Below are positions 44,767 through 54,904 of a stretch of DNA of 61,203 nt, piece by piece. Each line of letters opens with the position of its first letter. Positions within the stretch are counted from its first letter, which is position 1. Origin of the DNA: Parvibaculum sp. (GTDB taxonomy: Bacteria > Pseudomonadota > Alphaproteobacteria > Parvibaculales > Parvibaculaceae). The position numbers were made by a program, and so were the translations under genes. The stretch covers positions 1 through 61,203 of the forward strand of contig JAHBYL010000015.1 in assembly GCA_019635955.1 (NCBI GenBank), written 5' to 3'. The notes under the pieces are model-generated. The model worked only from the letters and a program-made list of their open reading frames with translations. It was not told the DNA's origin and ran no database searches.

Positions 44767-45732
44767 ATGGCCGTCTACACGGAAGTGCCCGACGAGGAGC
44801 TGGAAGCATTCCTCGCCAATTACGAGATTGGCGCGCTGCTTTCCTACAAGGGGATTGCGGAAGGCGTCGAAAATTCCAACTACATGCTGCATACGGACAA
44901 GGGCGTCTATTTCCTCACCCTTTATGAAAAGCGTGTAGCCGCGGGCGACCTGCCCTTTTTTCTCGGGCTCATGGACCATCTGGCTGAAAACGGCATCAAT
45001 TGCCCGACACCGATCCGTAATCTGAAAGGCGAGATGCTGGGCGAGCTGGCGGGGCGACCAGCGGCCATCATCAGCTTCCTCGAAGGCGTGCATGTGCGAC
45101 GGCCGCAACCGCGCCATTGCGTAGAGGTGGGGCGCGCGCTGGCGCAGATGCATCTCGCCGGCGAGGGCTTCGGGCTCGCGCGTCCGAATGCCCTCAATGT
45201 CGACGGATGGGGACCGCTGTTCGATTCATGCCGGGCGGGCATCGACGGCTATATGCCGGGGCTCGCGCCGGAGCTCGATCGCGAACTCGGCATCCTGATG
45301 CGCGACTGGCCGCGCGATCTTCCCTCCGGCATCATTCATGCCGATCTCTTTCCCGACAATGTGTTCTTCATCGGCGACCGGCTGTCCGGCCTCATCGATT
45401 TCTATTTCGCGTGCAACGACGCCTTCGCCTACGACTTGGCCATCTGTCTCAACGCATGGTGCTTCGAGATCGACGGCTCGTTCAACATCACCAAAGCGCG
45501 CGGCCTTCTCCAGGCCTATACGCAGGTCCGCCCTCTCAACGCTGAGGAACTTGCGGCACTGCCGCTTCTCGCGCGCGGCTCCGCCATGCGTTTCCTGCTG
45601 ACGCGGCTCTACGACTGGATCAACCATCCGCCGGGGGCCTTTGTGCGGCCCAAGAACCCAAAGGAATATCTGATCCGCCTGCGCTTTCATCGCAGCGTCA
45701 CCTCGCCCGCGGGCTATGGGCTCGACGCATGA
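44767..45732 (+). CDS. thrB: Homoserine kinase
   Basis: Homoserine kinase of the ThrB2 (aminoglycoside-phosphotransferase-like) kind, 321 residues, in the threonine pathway; thrC lies at 54 kb. The APH-type [12 protein letters not shown] (with catalytic Asp) and [18 protein letters not shown] (DFG-like) motifs are present. Start [10 protein letters not shown] at 44767 has GGGGGA upstream. Its stop overlaps the rnhA start (ATGA). Confidence 0.94.
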   Translation: MAVYTEVPDEELEAFLANYEIGALLSYKGIAEGVENSNYMLHTDKGVYFLTLYEKRVAAGDLPFFLGLMDHLAENGINCPTPIRNLKGEMLGELAGRPAAIISFLEGVHVRRPQPRHCVEVGRALAQMHLAGEGFGLARPNALNVDGWGPLFDSCRAGIDGYMPGLAPELDRELGILMRDWPRDLPSGIIHADLFPDNVFFIGDRLSGLIDFYFACNDAFAYDLAICLNAWCFEIDGSFNITKARGLLQAYTQVRPLNAEELAALPLLARGSAMRFLLTRLYDWINHPPGAFVRPKNPKEYLIRLRFHRSVTSPAGYGLDA

Positions 45733-46175
45733 GCGATGCCGTCGATCTCTATACGGATGGCGCCTGTTCGGGCAATCCCGGGCCGGGCGGCTGGGGCGTT
45801 CTCATGCTCTACAAAGACAATGAGCGCGAGCTTTGCGGCGGCGAGGCGGCCACGACCAACAACCGGATGGAGCTGATGGCCGCCATTCAGGGCCTTGAGG
45901 CACTGAAGCGCGGCGTGAAGGTGCGGATTCACACGGACTCGACTTACGTGAAGGACGGCATCACCAAGTGGATTCACGGCTGGAAGAAGAACGGCTGGAA
46001 GACCGCCGCGAAAAAGCCGGTGAAGAATGCCGAACTCTGGCAGCGCCTCGAACTCGCGATCGAGCGGCATGACGTGTCATGGCATTGGGTGAAGGGCCAT
46101 TCCGATCATCCGGAAAACGACCGCGCCGATGCCCTGGCGCGTCAAGGCATGGCACCTTACCTCGCCGCCAAATGA
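45729..46175 (+). CDS. rnhA: Ribonuclease HI
   Basis: Degrades RNA in RNA-DNA hybrids (148 residues). The catalytic carboxylates lie in [17 protein letters not shown] (Asp), [10 protein letters not shown] (Glu), [12 protein letters not shown] (Asp) and [11 protein letters not shown] (Asp). It ends the ispH-thrB-rnhA run and is followed by a bidirectional hairpin terminator. RNase HII is also in this window. Confidence 0.97.
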   Translation: MSDAVDLYTDGACSGNPGPGGWGVLMLYKDNERELCGGEAATTNNRMELMAAIQGLEALKRGVKVRIHTDSTYVKDGITKWIHGWKKNGWKTAAKKPVKNAELWQRLELAIERHDVSWHWVKGHSDHPENDRADALARQGMAPYLAAK

Positions 46176-46201
46176 AAAGGGCCTCGCAAGCGAGGCCCTT
46201 T
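46176..46201. terminator. Bidirectional terminator between rnhA and peroxiredoxin
   Basis: Perfect 11-bp stem AAAGGGCCTCG/CGAGGCCCTTT (46176-46186 with 46191-46201) and CAAG loop. It lies between converging stops; on the minus strand it is followed by TTTT. Confidence 0.8.
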
Positions 46202-46220
46202 CCCGGTTCCGCACCCAGCT

Positions 46221-46706
46221 TCAAAGCTGGCTCAGGATGTTTTCCGCACCGGAGATTTTCGCTTCGCCCGGGTTCTGTTCCTTGTTGAGGCTCTTCACCA
46301 CGCCGTCATCGACCAGCATCGAATAGCGCAGCGAACGCGTGCCCATGCCGAAGCCCGATCCGTCGAAGTCGAGGCCGAGGGCCTTTGTGAAGTCGCCGTT
46401 GCCGTCGCCCAGCATGGTCACCTTGCCGTCCGCGCCCTGTTGCTTGCCCCAGGCGCCCATGACGAAGGCATCGTTCACGGAGAGGCAGACGATCTCGTCC
46501 ACGCCCTTCGCCTTGATCGCATCCGAGCTGCCAATGAAGCCCGGCAGGTGCTGGTTCGAGCAGGTGGGCGTGAAGGCGCCGGGCAGCGCAAAGACCACGA
46601 CCTTGCGGCCCTTGAAGAACTCGCCGGTCTTCACGGGGGCGGGGCCCTTGTCCGTCATCTGCATCAGGGTTGTGTCCGGAATCCGGTCGCCGACATTGAT
46701 AGCCAT
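46221..46706 (-). CDS. Peroxiredoxin (Prx5 type)
   Basis: Thiol peroxidase of 161 residues that reduces H2O2 and organic peroxides. The peroxidatic Cys49 is in FALPGAFTPTCSNQHLPGF; no second conserved resolving cysteine is obvious, so it may be a 1-Cys or glutaredoxin-dependent enzyme. Start MAINVGDRIPD at 46706, because GAGGAGG lies upstream and the longer frame has no good site. Confidence 0.94.
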   Translation of the reverse strand: MAINVGDRIPDTTLMQMTDKGPAPVKTGEFFKGRKVVVFALPGAFTPTCSNQHLPGFIGSSDAIKAKGVDEIVCLSVNDAFVMGAWGKQQGADGKVTMLGDGNGDFTKALGLDFDGSGFGMGTRSLRYSMLVDDGVVKSLNKEQNPGEAKISGAENILSQL

Positions 46707-46817
46707 TCGAGCCTCCTCATGTTTGCCAGGCACGCCCTCATGGAAAAAGGGACGCGATATTGGCCGGCATTAAAGCCCCAATCGCCATGCCGTTCCAGCC
46801 CGGCCTTGGCGGCCCCG

Positions 46818-47621
46818 TCACAATTTCTTGTGGACCTCGAAGGCGCCGCCGGGCCCCGAAAAGATGAGCAGGATGTCCTCGCCCTCGACCATGGCCGGCG
46901 ACAGCACTTCTGCCTCCATCGCATAGCGGATCGTATCGCCCTCGCGCGAAACCGAAGGCGTTCCGAACCAGACATTGCGCGGGCCATCGAGAATGAGAAC
47001 CGGCGGCGTGCAATTCCGACTGCAATCTTTGAGCCGCACCTCCAGCACCGGCGCCGAATTTTCGCGCCAGGCCAATTCGACCCGATCCGTCTCCTCAAGC
47101 GCCACGGGAACGCGAGCAAGCGCAGCGCGCAACATGGCGGCCTCTGGAGTTTCCGCACTCTCCTCGCCCGCGAGCACAGCAAGAGCGAGGGTTCCCTCTC
47201 GCGGAATGCACATATCGGCGCAGATGCCGTAGCTCATTGCAAGGCGCAGGACCACCGGCTTACCCGCCTCCTCCGGTATGACGCGCAGCGGCCAGACGAC
47301 GCCCTGCTTGTATCCGAATGTAATATCGCCCGCCTCGTCGAAGCGCTCCGGCGCGGGCCAGCGCAGCTCTACCAGCGCGACATTTTCCGATGCCGACCAG
47401 TCGAATTCCGGCGCGAGGCCCGAATCGCCCGGCCGCCGCCAATATGTCTTCCAGCCGGGCGCCAGGCCGACTTCGACGCCCGCCAGAAAGTCTGTCCCGT
47501 CATGTTTCTCAACCGAGGAGATCAGACGCAGTTCCGTCACCGGCTCTGCAGCAGCAGGTGCGGCTTGGAAGACAAGAAACACCGCCGCCAAAAGCGCAGC
47601 GCGCCTTATAAAATCCGTCAT
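46818..47621 (-). CDS. DsbD N-terminal-domain-like periplasmic protein
   Basis: A 267-residue secreted protein with signal MTDFIRRAALLAAVFLVFQ ending PAAAE, then a domain like the periplasmic alpha domain of DsbD, with CxxxC in YGICADMCIP and a second pair in LKDCSRNCTP. The membrane and thioredoxin parts of DsbD are absent. It could carry reducing power from a separate DsbD/CcdA-type protein, but this is inferred. Start at 47621 (MTDFIRR). Tandem decamers lie just upstream. Confidence 0.8.
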   Translation of the reverse strand: MTDFIRRAALLAAVFLVFQAAPAAAEPVTELRLISSVEKHDGTDFLAGVEVGLAPGWKTYWRRPGDSGLAPEFDWSASENVALVELRWPAPERFDEAGDITFGYKQGVVWPLRVIPEEAGKPVVLRLAMSYGICADMCIPREGTLALAVLAGEESAETPEAAMLRAALARVPVALEETDRVELAWRENSAPVLEVRLKDCSRNCTPPVLILDGPRNVWFGTPSVSREGDTIRYAMEAEVLSPAMVEGEDILLIFSGPGGAFEVHKKL

Positions 47622-47630
47622 ATCCGTTCC

Positions 47631-47667
47631 GTCGCACGAGCGCGCACGAGCGCGCACAAGCGCGCAT
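47631..47667. repeat. Tandem decamer repeat upstream of the DsbD-like gene
   Basis: About 3.5 copies of a 10-base unit CGCGCACRAG (47631-47667), ending 10 bases before the start codon. The unit length is not a multiple of three, so copy number would shift any frame reading through it. Could be Z-DNA-prone alternating purine-pyrimidine. Confidence 0.6.
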
Positions 47668-47811
47668 CCCGCCTTATTTACAATCCCATTATTCTAGCAC
47701 GACAGGCACAGCCCGCTCACCCTCCCACGGGGCGTGACATAGAGCGCGCAAGAGTGCAGAATTTTCATCGGGGCGCCTGTTGCACCCATCGACGCGGAGG
47801 CAGCGAAAGCC

Positions 47812-48423
47812 ATGAGCCTTATGTCGACCGATTTGAGTTACCGGCCTGACGAGGACGGATTCCTCGAGGGCAAAATGCTGATTGCGATGCCGGGCATCGG
47901 CGATCCGCGGTTCGAACGTACGGTCATTTATATGTGCGTTCACAATCCGGACGGCGCCATGGGGATCGTCGTCAACAAGCCGGCTGACAACATCACCTTT
48001 CCCGATCTGCTCGACCGGCTGTCAATCCGCGCGCCGGGGGCGCGGTTGCCATCCGAAGTCAATTGTCCGGTACTCGCGGGCGGCCCCGTGGAAATGGGAC
48101 GCGGCTTCGTGCTCCATACGCAGGATTATTTCTCCGAGGATTCGACCCTGCCAGTCGATGAGAATGTGGGGCTCACGGCGAGCGTCGAAATTCTCCGCGC
48201 CATGGCGACCGGATGCGGACCGAGCCGCGCGCTGCTCGCGCTTGGCTATGCGGGTTGGGCGCCCGGCCAACTCGATGCCGAAATGCAGGCAAATGGCTGG
48301 CTGCATTGCGACCCCGATCCGGAGCTACTTTTCGGTCTCGATCTCGAAGCAAAATATCACGATGCTATGGCGAAGCTCGGCATCAACATTTCGCTGCTGT
48401 CACCCGAGGCCGGACACGCCTGA
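47812..48423 (+). CDS. YqgE/AlgH family protein
   Basis: A 203-residue protein with GKMLIAMPGIGDPRFERTV and VNKPADN, the conserved UPF0301/AlgH segments, and NPDGAMGIVV. Function is not settled; AlgH affects alginate expression in Pseudomonas. It is divergent from the DsbD-like gene (190-base gap) and ends 9 bases from the EAL gene stop. Confidence 0.9.
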   Translation: MSLMSTDLSYRPDEDGFLEGKMLIAMPGIGDPRFERTVIYMCVHNPDGAMGIVVNKPADNITFPDLLDRLSIRAPGARLPSEVNCPVLAGGPVEMGRGFVLHTQDYFSEDSTLPVDENVGLTASVEILRAMATGCGPSRALLALGYAGWAPGQLDAEMQANGWLHCDPDPELLFGLDLEAKYHDAMAKLGINISLLSPEAGHA

Positions 48424-48431
48424 GCGAGCGT

Positions 48432-51392
48432 TTAGCGCTGCCAGTAATGCGCGATGAAATCGAGCGCCTCTGCCGCGCGCATGGGCTGGCCGAAATAGTA
48501 TCCTTGCCCATAGTCGCAGCCCATGGCAGCGAGATCCGCTGCCTGCGTTTCGCTTTCCGTTCCCTCGGCGACCACTTCCATGCCGAGATCATGCGCAAGC
48601 GTCACCATGGAGCGGATGATGAGCGGCGTCTCACGATCCGCCGACATGCCCGCCACAAAGGTCCGGTCCACCTTCAAAGTGTCGAAAGGAAAGCGTTGCA
48701 GATAGGACAGGCTTGAATAGCCGGTGCCGAAATCGTCGAGCGAGAGGCCGGCGCCCAATTCCTTCAGGCGCTTCAGCATCGAAGCCGCAAATTCAGGGTT
48801 CTCCATGACGAGGGATTCGGTCACCTCGAGTTTCAGCGAGCCGCGCTCGATGTCGATACGATTGAGCACGCGCTTCACATCATCGATGAGATCGTGGCGG
48901 AGCAGCTGGCGGCTCGACACATTCACGCTCGCGAAAAGCGGCCGTTCCATGGGGAAAAGCTTTTGCCAGGTGGCAAGCTCCTCGCTTGCCGCGCGCAGGG
49001 CAAAACGGCCGATCTCGGTGATAACGCCCAGTTCCTCGGCCAGCGGCACGAAACTGTCCGGCGTCATCAGGCCCTGTTTGGGGTGGTTCCAGCGGATCAG
49101 TGCCTCGAATCCGCGCACGGCTCCATCATGCAGTGACATGATGGGCTGGTAGTAGACTTCCATCTCCTTGCGTTCGATCGCGTGGCGGAGGTCGGTTTCG
49201 AGGGAAAGGCTGTCTTCCGCCTCGCTGCGCATGCCCGGTTCGAAAAGCTCGATCCTTGCCTTGCCACTCCGCTTCGCACGGTACATGGCGATTTCGGCTT
49301 CGGTCAGCAATTCGACCGGATGCTCATGTGCATCCTCGCAGATCGCCACGCCGACCGAACAGGTCGGATAGACTTCATGTCCTGCCACTTCGATCGGCTG
49401 GCGCAGGAACTCACTCGCCTGTTCGGCGAAGGCAAGTGCGTCCTCGCGTTCCGTGCGTGTGGTCAGCAGCACCGCAAAGGCATCGCCGTCGATCCGCGCC
49501 ACCGTATCGTCCATGGTGACGAGGCTTTCAAGGCGACGTGCAATCGCGATCAGCAACGCATCGCCGCCGGAATGTCCGAGACTGTCGTTCACCGTCTTGA
49601 ATCGGTCGAGGTCTATCAGCAGAAGCGCGGCGCGCGGACGCTCCAGCAGACCGCGGCGGCGGATTGCGCGTTCCATGCGGTCCATGAAGAGGGCGCGGTT
49701 CGGCAATCCGGTCAGGCTGTCGTGAACGCTGTCATGCATCAGCCGATCTTCGGCGAGCTTCTGCGCCGAGACGTCGCGCACCGTGCCGATGCAGCGCGTG
49801 GCATAGTTTTCCGGGCCCGCCACGCAGCTTGCGCTGAGCGCCACCCAGCGATAGACGCCATCCGAATGGCGCATGCGGAATTCCAGCGCGAAGGAGACGT
49901 TGCCGCGCTCGATATAGGCGTTGAGCGCGTTGCGATAGGTTTCGCGGTCGGCCGGGTGCATATGTTCGCGCCACGAGACTTCCGTACCATCCAGCGTGCC
50001 CGCATCGAGCCCGAGCATGGCCTCGACCGAGGGCGACACATAAAGCCTATCGCCTGAAATATCCCAGTCCCAGACACCCATGCGCGCGCCTGTCAGCGCG
50101 AAGGCATGGCGCTGTTCGCTGCGCAGCGTGCCGATATCGGCGCGACGGCGACCGCCCTGCGCGTGATAGGCGGCGGCAAAGGCAAAGAGCGTCAGCGCAG
50201 TAGTGAAGACGCCGGCGTTGAAGGCCGTCGCGGTAAAGGTGCCGGGAAGCCATCCCGCCGAATGGAAGAGCGCCAGAAGGCCTGCCACGACGAAAAGCGC
50301 AGCGCCGGGAATGAGAAGCTGGGCAGGCCGCACGCCCCGCAAGGCGGCGGAAATGACAAGCGGCGCACCCGCGACAAGCGCCACCGCAAGAAAGATCCGC
50401 ACATAAAGCGCTGCCGCAGACACCGAGAGAAATGCCAGCGGGATAGCGGCGAGCACGGCGTAGCCCATCAACCGGGACACCTGCGCGAGCGTTGTCGAGT
50501 GGCGTTCGCTTTCGAGGAAAAAGCGCTCCAGCATGAAGACCGCCGAGGCAAAGAGCGCAAGCGCAATCGTACGCGCCACAAGGTCGCCCCATGGCGCCAG
50601 AGAAAGGGCCGCGGCGAGATAGCCGAACTCTGCAAGGAGAACCAGAAAACCCGCGCCGAGCAGCAGCGCGGTCGCGCGCGCCGCCGCCACCAGGGTCAGA
50701 ATACCGAGAGCCGCCATGTAAATGGCGAAGGCAGCGATGACGGCGAGCATGCCCCCTTCGACAAGGGCGAGGCGCTGCGCATATCCGGTCCAGGCCCCTT
50801 CGTGCCAGAGATAGAAGCCCGGCTCGCCACTCCTGTCCGCGTGAAGCGCGACTGTCATGCTGTTCAGCGGATCGCCATAGAGGCTATAGACCGCGAAGCC
50901 CGCGCGGTCGCGTTCCGGCAGGGGCATCGGATTCTCGCCGCCCGCCGTCAGCGCCTTGTCGAAACTTACATGCGGCATCGGCCAGAAGAAGGCACCGAGC
51001 CCTTCGCCGCGCCGGTCGGCGACCAGAAGCCTGATGACGGGATCCTCGCTCCGATTGCGCAGTGCGACGGCATGCCAGATGCCTCCGTTTTTTGCCTCGC
51101 TTTCCTCGAGCACGATGGTGCCGTCTTCCATGGCGCTTTCATCGAACTCCCCGGCTTCGGTTGCGTCCTCGCTTTCGATGGAGGCCTGGCCGTTCGCGGG
51201 CGGCTCGATGGTCAGCCGGCGGCCATCGGCTTCATAGCTCTCGACAAAGGGCGAGAGATCGATCACGGCATGGGGATCGTCCATCGCCACGGCATCGAGC
51301 GCTCGCGCCGCGCCGGCGCCAAGCCCGAATGTCAGCAGCAATGCCGCGATCGCGCATTTCATGCGCGCCGGTCCCTGGCCCCCTAGCCGCAT
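48432..51392 (-). CDS. Membrane c-di-GMP phosphodiesterase with degenerate GGDEF domain
   Basis: A 986-residue sensor: signal peptide, periplasmic 7TMR-DISM-like domain (about 40-190), about seven membrane helices (200-425), PAS (about 440-550), GGDEF (about 560-720) and EAL (about 730-986). The cyclase signature is DGDAF (635-639) instead of GGDEF, so synthesis is probably lost. The EAL domain keeps EAL (763-765), [24 protein letters not shown] and AEGTES, so c-di-GMP hydrolysis is likely. The start ATG at 51392 has GAGGAG 10 bases upstream; a GTG at 51413 or ATG at 51362 are alternatives. Signal sensed is unknown. Confidence 0.9.
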   Translation of the reverse strand: MRLGGQGPARMKCAIAALLLTFGLGAGAARALDAVAMDDPHAVIDLSPFVESYEADGRRLTIEPPANGQASIESEDATEAGEFDESAMEDGTIVLEESEAKNGGIWHAVALRNRSEDPVIRLLVADRRGEGLGAFFWPMPHVSFDKALTAGGENPMPLPERDRAGFAVYSLYGDPLNSMTVALHADRSGEPGFYLWHEGAWTGYAQRLALVEGGMLAVIAAFAIYMAALGILTLVAAARATALLLGAGFLVLLAEFGYLAAALSLAPWGDLVARTIALALFASAVFMLERFFLESERHSTTLAQVSRLMGYAVLAAIPLAFLSVSAAALYVRIFLAVALVAGAPLVISAALRGVRPAQLLIPGAALFVVAGLLALFHSAGWLPGTFTATAFNAGVFTTALTLFAFAAAYHAQGGRRRADIGTLRSEQRHAFALTGARMGVWDWDISGDRLYVSPSVEAMLGLDAGTLDGTEVSWREHMHPADRETYRNALNAYIERGNVSFALEFRMRHSDGVYRWVALSASCVAGPENYATRCIGTVRDVSAQKLAEDRLMHDSVHDSLTGLPNRALFMDRMERAIRRRGLLERPRAALLLIDLDRFKTVNDSLGHSGGDALLIAIARRLESLVTMDDTVARIDGDAFAVLLTTRTEREDALAFAEQASEFLRQPIEVAGHEVYPTCSVGVAICEDAHEHPVELLTEAEIAMYRAKRSGKARIELFEPGMRSEAEDSLSLETDLRHAIERKEMEVYYQPIMSLHDGAVRGFEALIRWNHPKQGLMTPDSFVPLAEELGVITEIGRFALRAASEELATWQKLFPMERPLFASVNVSSRQLLRHDLIDDVKRVLNRIDIERGSLKLEVTESLVMENPEFAASMLKRLKELGAGLSLDDFGTGYSSLSYLQRFPFDTLKVDRTFVAGMSADRETPLIIRSMVTLAHDLGMEVVAEGTESETQAADLAAMGCDYGQGYYFGQPMRAAEALDFIAHYWQR

Positions 51393-51416
51393 CCCCTCAA
51401 AACTCCTCTTCACATC

Positions 51417-52004
51417 TCATCGGCGCGGATCGTCTCGCAGGATCGCGTAGACGACATGGTCGCGCCAGGCCCCGTTGATCCGGAGAAAGCCCCGTGCAAT
51501 CCCCTCTTCCGTAAAACCGCATTTGCGCAGTACGGCGCGGGACTGCTCGTTCTCCGGGAGGCAGGCCGCCTGCAGCCGGTGCAGTTTCAATTCCTCAAAC
51601 ACGAAAGGAATGAGCGCACGAACCGCCGCCGTCACATGGCCGCGGCCCGCGTGATCTTCCCCTGCCCAGTAACCAAGGGTGCAACTTTGCTGCACGCCCC
51701 GTTGCACGCCGGACAGCGTGCATCCCCCAAGCAGAGCATCATCTTCCTCACGAAAGATGAAGAAGGGGTAGGCCTGATCCTCGCGGATTTCGCGCTGATA
51801 GCGGCGCAGGCGGCGGCGGAAAGAGGGCTTCGTCAGGTCGTCCGGACCCCAGGTCGGCTCCCAGGGCGTCAGGAAGGCCCGGCTCCGCTCCCGAAGCTCC
51901 GACCATTGCGGGAAATCGGTGAGCTGCGGCGCTCGCAGATAGAGGCCGCGGCCGAGGATCATCGGCGCTGTGTCCGGCTTCGATATCGAGCGCAGAAATG
52001 CCAT
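51417..52004 (-). CDS. GNAT acetyltransferase (RimJ/RimL-like)
   Basis: A 195-residue GNAT protein with N-terminal LRAPQLTDFPQW, the acetyl-CoA loop AGRGHVTAAVRAL and the C-terminal LRKCGFTEEGIARGFLRINGAWRDH, as in RimJ/RimL-type N-acetyltransferases that modify ribosomal proteins or antibiotics. The substrate is unknown. It precedes the EAL gene and follows the M16 gene by 67 bases on the same strand. Confidence 0.88.
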   Translation of the reverse strand: MAFLRSISKPDTAPMILGRGLYLRAPQLTDFPQWSELRERSRAFLTPWEPTWGPDDLTKPSFRRRLRRYQREIREDQAYPFFIFREEDDALLGGCTLSGVQRGVQQSCTLGYWAGEDHAGRGHVTAAVRALIPFVFEELKLHRLQAACLPENEQSRAVLRKCGFTEEGIARGFLRINGAWRDHVVYAILRDDPRR

Positions 52005-52071
52005 GAGCCGGATTGCCCCGCCTGAGCCGGGCGGTGCCCGGCCTCTCCGTCAGATCGCGCCTTTCGCGATG

Positions 52072-53346
52072 TTAATGCGCGAATCTTGCCGCGATACGGT
52101 CATAGGATTCAAGTCCGCCATCCCGGCCATCGAGCGGGCCGATAGCAGAAAGGGCAAGGCCCGGCCCCTTCAGCAGGCGATCGGCGTAGCGGCGCACGGC
52201 GGCAGCATCCACGGCGTCGACCCTTTCGATCAATTCCTCGATGGGCAGCACGCGGCCATGGATCATGTATTGGCGGGCCACCTGCTCGGCGCGAGAGGAA
52301 GAGCTTTCCAGCCCCATCATCAGTCCCGCCTTGATCTGCGCGCGGGCGCGGGCGACTTCTTCCTCGCTCGCATCATGGCCGAGACGGCCAAGCTCACCGG
52401 ATAGAACTGGCATCAATTCGGCCACATCATCCGGCGAGGTGCCGGCATAGATGCCGAAGACGCCGGTATCCGCGAAAGACCAGGAAAAGGCAAAGACGGA
52501 ATAGCAAAGGCCGCGCTTCTCGCGCACTTCCTGGAAGAGACGGGAGGACATGCCGCCGCCCAGCACGCCGGAGAAGACCTGCGCGGTGTAGTAGTCGGGG
52601 TCGCCATAGGTCGGGCCCTCGAAGGCGAGCGCGAGATGCGCCTGCTCGAGATCGCGTTCCACGCGCCTTTCGCCCGGGCGGAAGGCCGCGGGCTCCGCGC
52701 CGTTCGTCTTGCGGTTCGGCAGCGCGCCAAAGCGGTCGCCGGCGAGCTTCACAAGTTCCTCGTGATCGACGCCGCCAGCCGCCGCGAGCACCATGCCGGG
52801 CGCGAGATAGCGCTGTCCCATATAGGACTGGAGCTCATCGCGGCCGAAACCCGACACCGTGTCCACCGTGCCGAGGATCGAACGGCCGAGCGGCTGGTCG
52901 TCATAGGCTGCTTCCAGCAGGTGGTCGAAAACCATGTCGTCCGGCGTGTCATGCGCCTGGCCGATCTCGGAAATGATGACGCCGCGCTCGCGCTCCACCT
53001 CTTCGGGATCGAAAACCGAGTTCTGCAGAATGTCGCTCAGAATATCGACGGCAAGGCCTGTATCCTGCTTCAGCACGCGGGCGTAATAGGCCGTCGCCTC
53101 ATGCGTCGTATGGGCGTTCAGATGGCCGCCCACCGTTTCGATTTCCTCAGCGATGGCAAGCGCCGAGCGGCGTTCCGTGCCCTTGAAGGCCATGTGCTCC
53201 AGCATGTGGGACACACCGTGCTCGCGGGCGGTCTCATGGCGCGCGCCGGTATTCACCCAGACGCCGACAGAGGCGGTCTGGAGATGGGGCATGCTGTCGG
53301 TCACGACGGTGAGACCGTTTTCGAGGCGGGTCACTTCAACGGACAT
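52072..53346 (-). CDS. M16 family zinc metallopeptidase (mitochondrial processing peptidase-like)
   Basis: A 424-residue insulinase-family peptidase. The inverted zinc site is HxxEH at His47-His51 (SHMLEHMAF), with Glu127 (VIISEIGQ) as third ligand, matching the HxxEHx76E spacing of active subunits. Alphaproteobacterial members are close to the mitochondrial processing peptidase beta chain. Start ATG 53346 has AAGGAG 7 bases upstream; a GTG at 53352 is less likely. It follows thrC by 34 bases. Confidence 0.94.
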   Translation of the reverse strand: MSVEVTRLENGLTVVTDSMPHLQTASVGVWVNTGARHETAREHGVSHMLEHMAFKGTERRSALAIAEEIETVGGHLNAHTTHEATAYYARVLKQDTGLAVDILSDILQNSVFDPEEVERERGVIISEIGQAHDTPDDMVFDHLLEAAYDDQPLGRSILGTVDTVSGFGRDELQSYMGQRYLAPGMVLAAAGGVDHEELVKLAGDRFGALPNRKTNGAEPAAFRPGERRVERDLEQAHLALAFEGPTYGDPDYYTAQVFSGVLGGGMSSRLFQEVREKRGLCYSVFAFSWSFADTGVFGIYAGTSPDDVAELMPVLSGELGRLGHDASEEEVARARAQIKAGLMMGLESSSSRAEQVARQYMIHGRVLPIEELIERVDAVDAAAVRRYADRLLKGPGLALSAIGPLDGRDGGLESYDRIAARFAH

Positions 53347-53380
53347 GGGCACACTCCTTCAAAATACTCGTTTACAAACC

Positions 53381-54787
53381 TCAGGCCGCGACCGAACGGG
53401 CGCGCTCGCGGATGAAGGCTTCGATTGCGCCGAGATCGTTCGGCAGCACGTCGAGGCGCTCCTCGCGCGCGAAAATGTCCCGCATGGCCGGCGGCAGATC
53501 GGGGTGGATGCCCGTTGCCTGCTTTACCGCGTCCGGAAACTTGGCCGGATGAGCGGTCGCCAGCGTCACCATCGGCACCGTCACGTCACCGCGCAGCCTT
53601 GCCGCACCGGCAAGACCAACCGCGGAATGAGGATCGACGAGTTCGCCGGTCTCCTCGCGCAGCCGCGCAATCGTTGCCTTCGTCTCCGCCTCGTCCACCC
53701 GCGCGGCGCCGAACTGGGCACGGATCGCATCGAGCCGCAGCGTGTCGATCTCGAAGGCGCCAGACTGGGAGAGGCCCTGCATGAGCCGCGTAACCGCCGC
53801 GCCATCGCGCCCGTATGTGTCGTAGAGCAGACGCTCGAAATTGGACGAGACCTGAATATCCATGCTGGGGCTGATGGTGGGGATAACTTTTCCCACTTCG
53901 TAGCGCCCGGTCTCGATGGTGCGCGCCAGAATGTCGTTCACATTCGTCGCGACGATGAGCTTCGCGACCGGCAATCCCATCCGCGCGGCTGCATATCCGG
54001 CAAAAATATCGCCGAAATTGCCCGTGGGGACCGAGAAGGCCACGGGGCGCGACGGCGCGCCGAGCGCCACGGCACTCGTGAAGAAATAGACGATCTGGGC
54101 CATGACACGGCCCCAGTTGATCGAGTTCACGCCGGCAAGGCTCACCTCGTCGCGGAAGGCGTGGTCGTTGAACATCGCCTTCACCAGGGCCTGGCAATCG
54201 TCGAAGGAGCCTTCGACGGCGATGTTGTGCACATTGGCGTCGAGCACCGTCGTCATCTGGCGGCGCTGCACCTCGGAGACGCGGCCCTTCGGATGCAGGA
54301 TGAAAATGTCCGTCGTGTCGCGGCCGCGGAAGGCCTCGATGGCGGCCGAGCCGGTATCGCCGGAGGTCGCACCCACTACCGTGATGCGCCTGCCCCGCTT
54401 TGCGAGCACATGGTCGAAAAGGCGGGCGAGGATTTGCATCGCCACGTCCTTGAAGGCGAGCGTGGGTCCATGGAAGAGCTCTAGCAGCCAGTCGTTAGAG
54501 GCGGTTTGCCGCAGCGGCACAATCGTGCGGTGGCGGAAGGTCGCGTAGGCCGCACCGATCATTTCCTGCAGGTCGGCGTCGGCGATACTTTCGCCGATAT
54601 AGGGCCGCATGATACGGAATGCCGTTTCTTCATAGGTGAGGCCCGCCAGCGCCTTGATCTTGCGCTCGCTCATCTGCGGCCATTCCGCCGGCACATAAAG
54701 GCCGCCATCGCGGGCAAGGCCCGTGAGCAATGCGTCCTCGAATTCAAGCTCCGGGGCGAGGCCCCGCGTGCTGACGTATTTCACCAT
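53381..54787 (-). CDS. thrC: Threonine synthase
   Basis: PLP enzyme (468 residues) making threonine from O-phosphohomoserine, the product of ThrB at 44.8 kb. The PLP Lys113 is in GPTLAFKDVAMQ, and the phosphate-binding GATSGDTGSAAIEAF follows; the N terminus MVKYVSTRG is typical. It is followed by the M16 peptidase gene, a common alphaproteobacterial pair. It starts 118 bases after the M32 carboxypeptidase stop (54905). Confidence 0.97.
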   Translation of the reverse strand: MVKYVSTRGLAPELEFEDALLTGLARDGGLYVPAEWPQMSERKIKALAGLTYEETAFRIMRPYIGESIADADLQEMIGAAYATFRHRTIVPLRQTASNDWLLELFHGPTLAFKDVAMQILARLFDHVLAKRGRRITVVGATSGDTGSAAIEAFRGRDTTDIFILHPKGRVSEVQRRQMTTVLDANVHNIAVEGSFDDCQALVKAMFNDHAFRDEVSLAGVNSINWGRVMAQIVYFFTSAVALGAPSRPVAFSVPTGNFGDIFAGYAAARMGLPVAKLIVATNVNDILARTIETGRYEVGKVIPTISPSMDIQVSSNFERLLYDTYGRDGAAVTRLMQGLSQSGAFEIDTLRLDAIRAQFGAARVDEAETKATIARLREETGELVDPHSAVGLAGAARLRGDVTVPMVTLATAHPAKFPDAVKQATGIHPDLPPAMRDIFAREERLDVLPNDLGAIEAFIRERARSVAA

Positions 54788-54904
54788 AATCTCCAGGATA
54801 GCCTACCGCCGGAAGAGACCGCGGCCGGACGCGCGTAACCTAGCCGGGCCCGGCAGGGCTTGCAAACCACTTCGGCGCTACGCGGAAATATCGTTTATTT
54901 TCAG

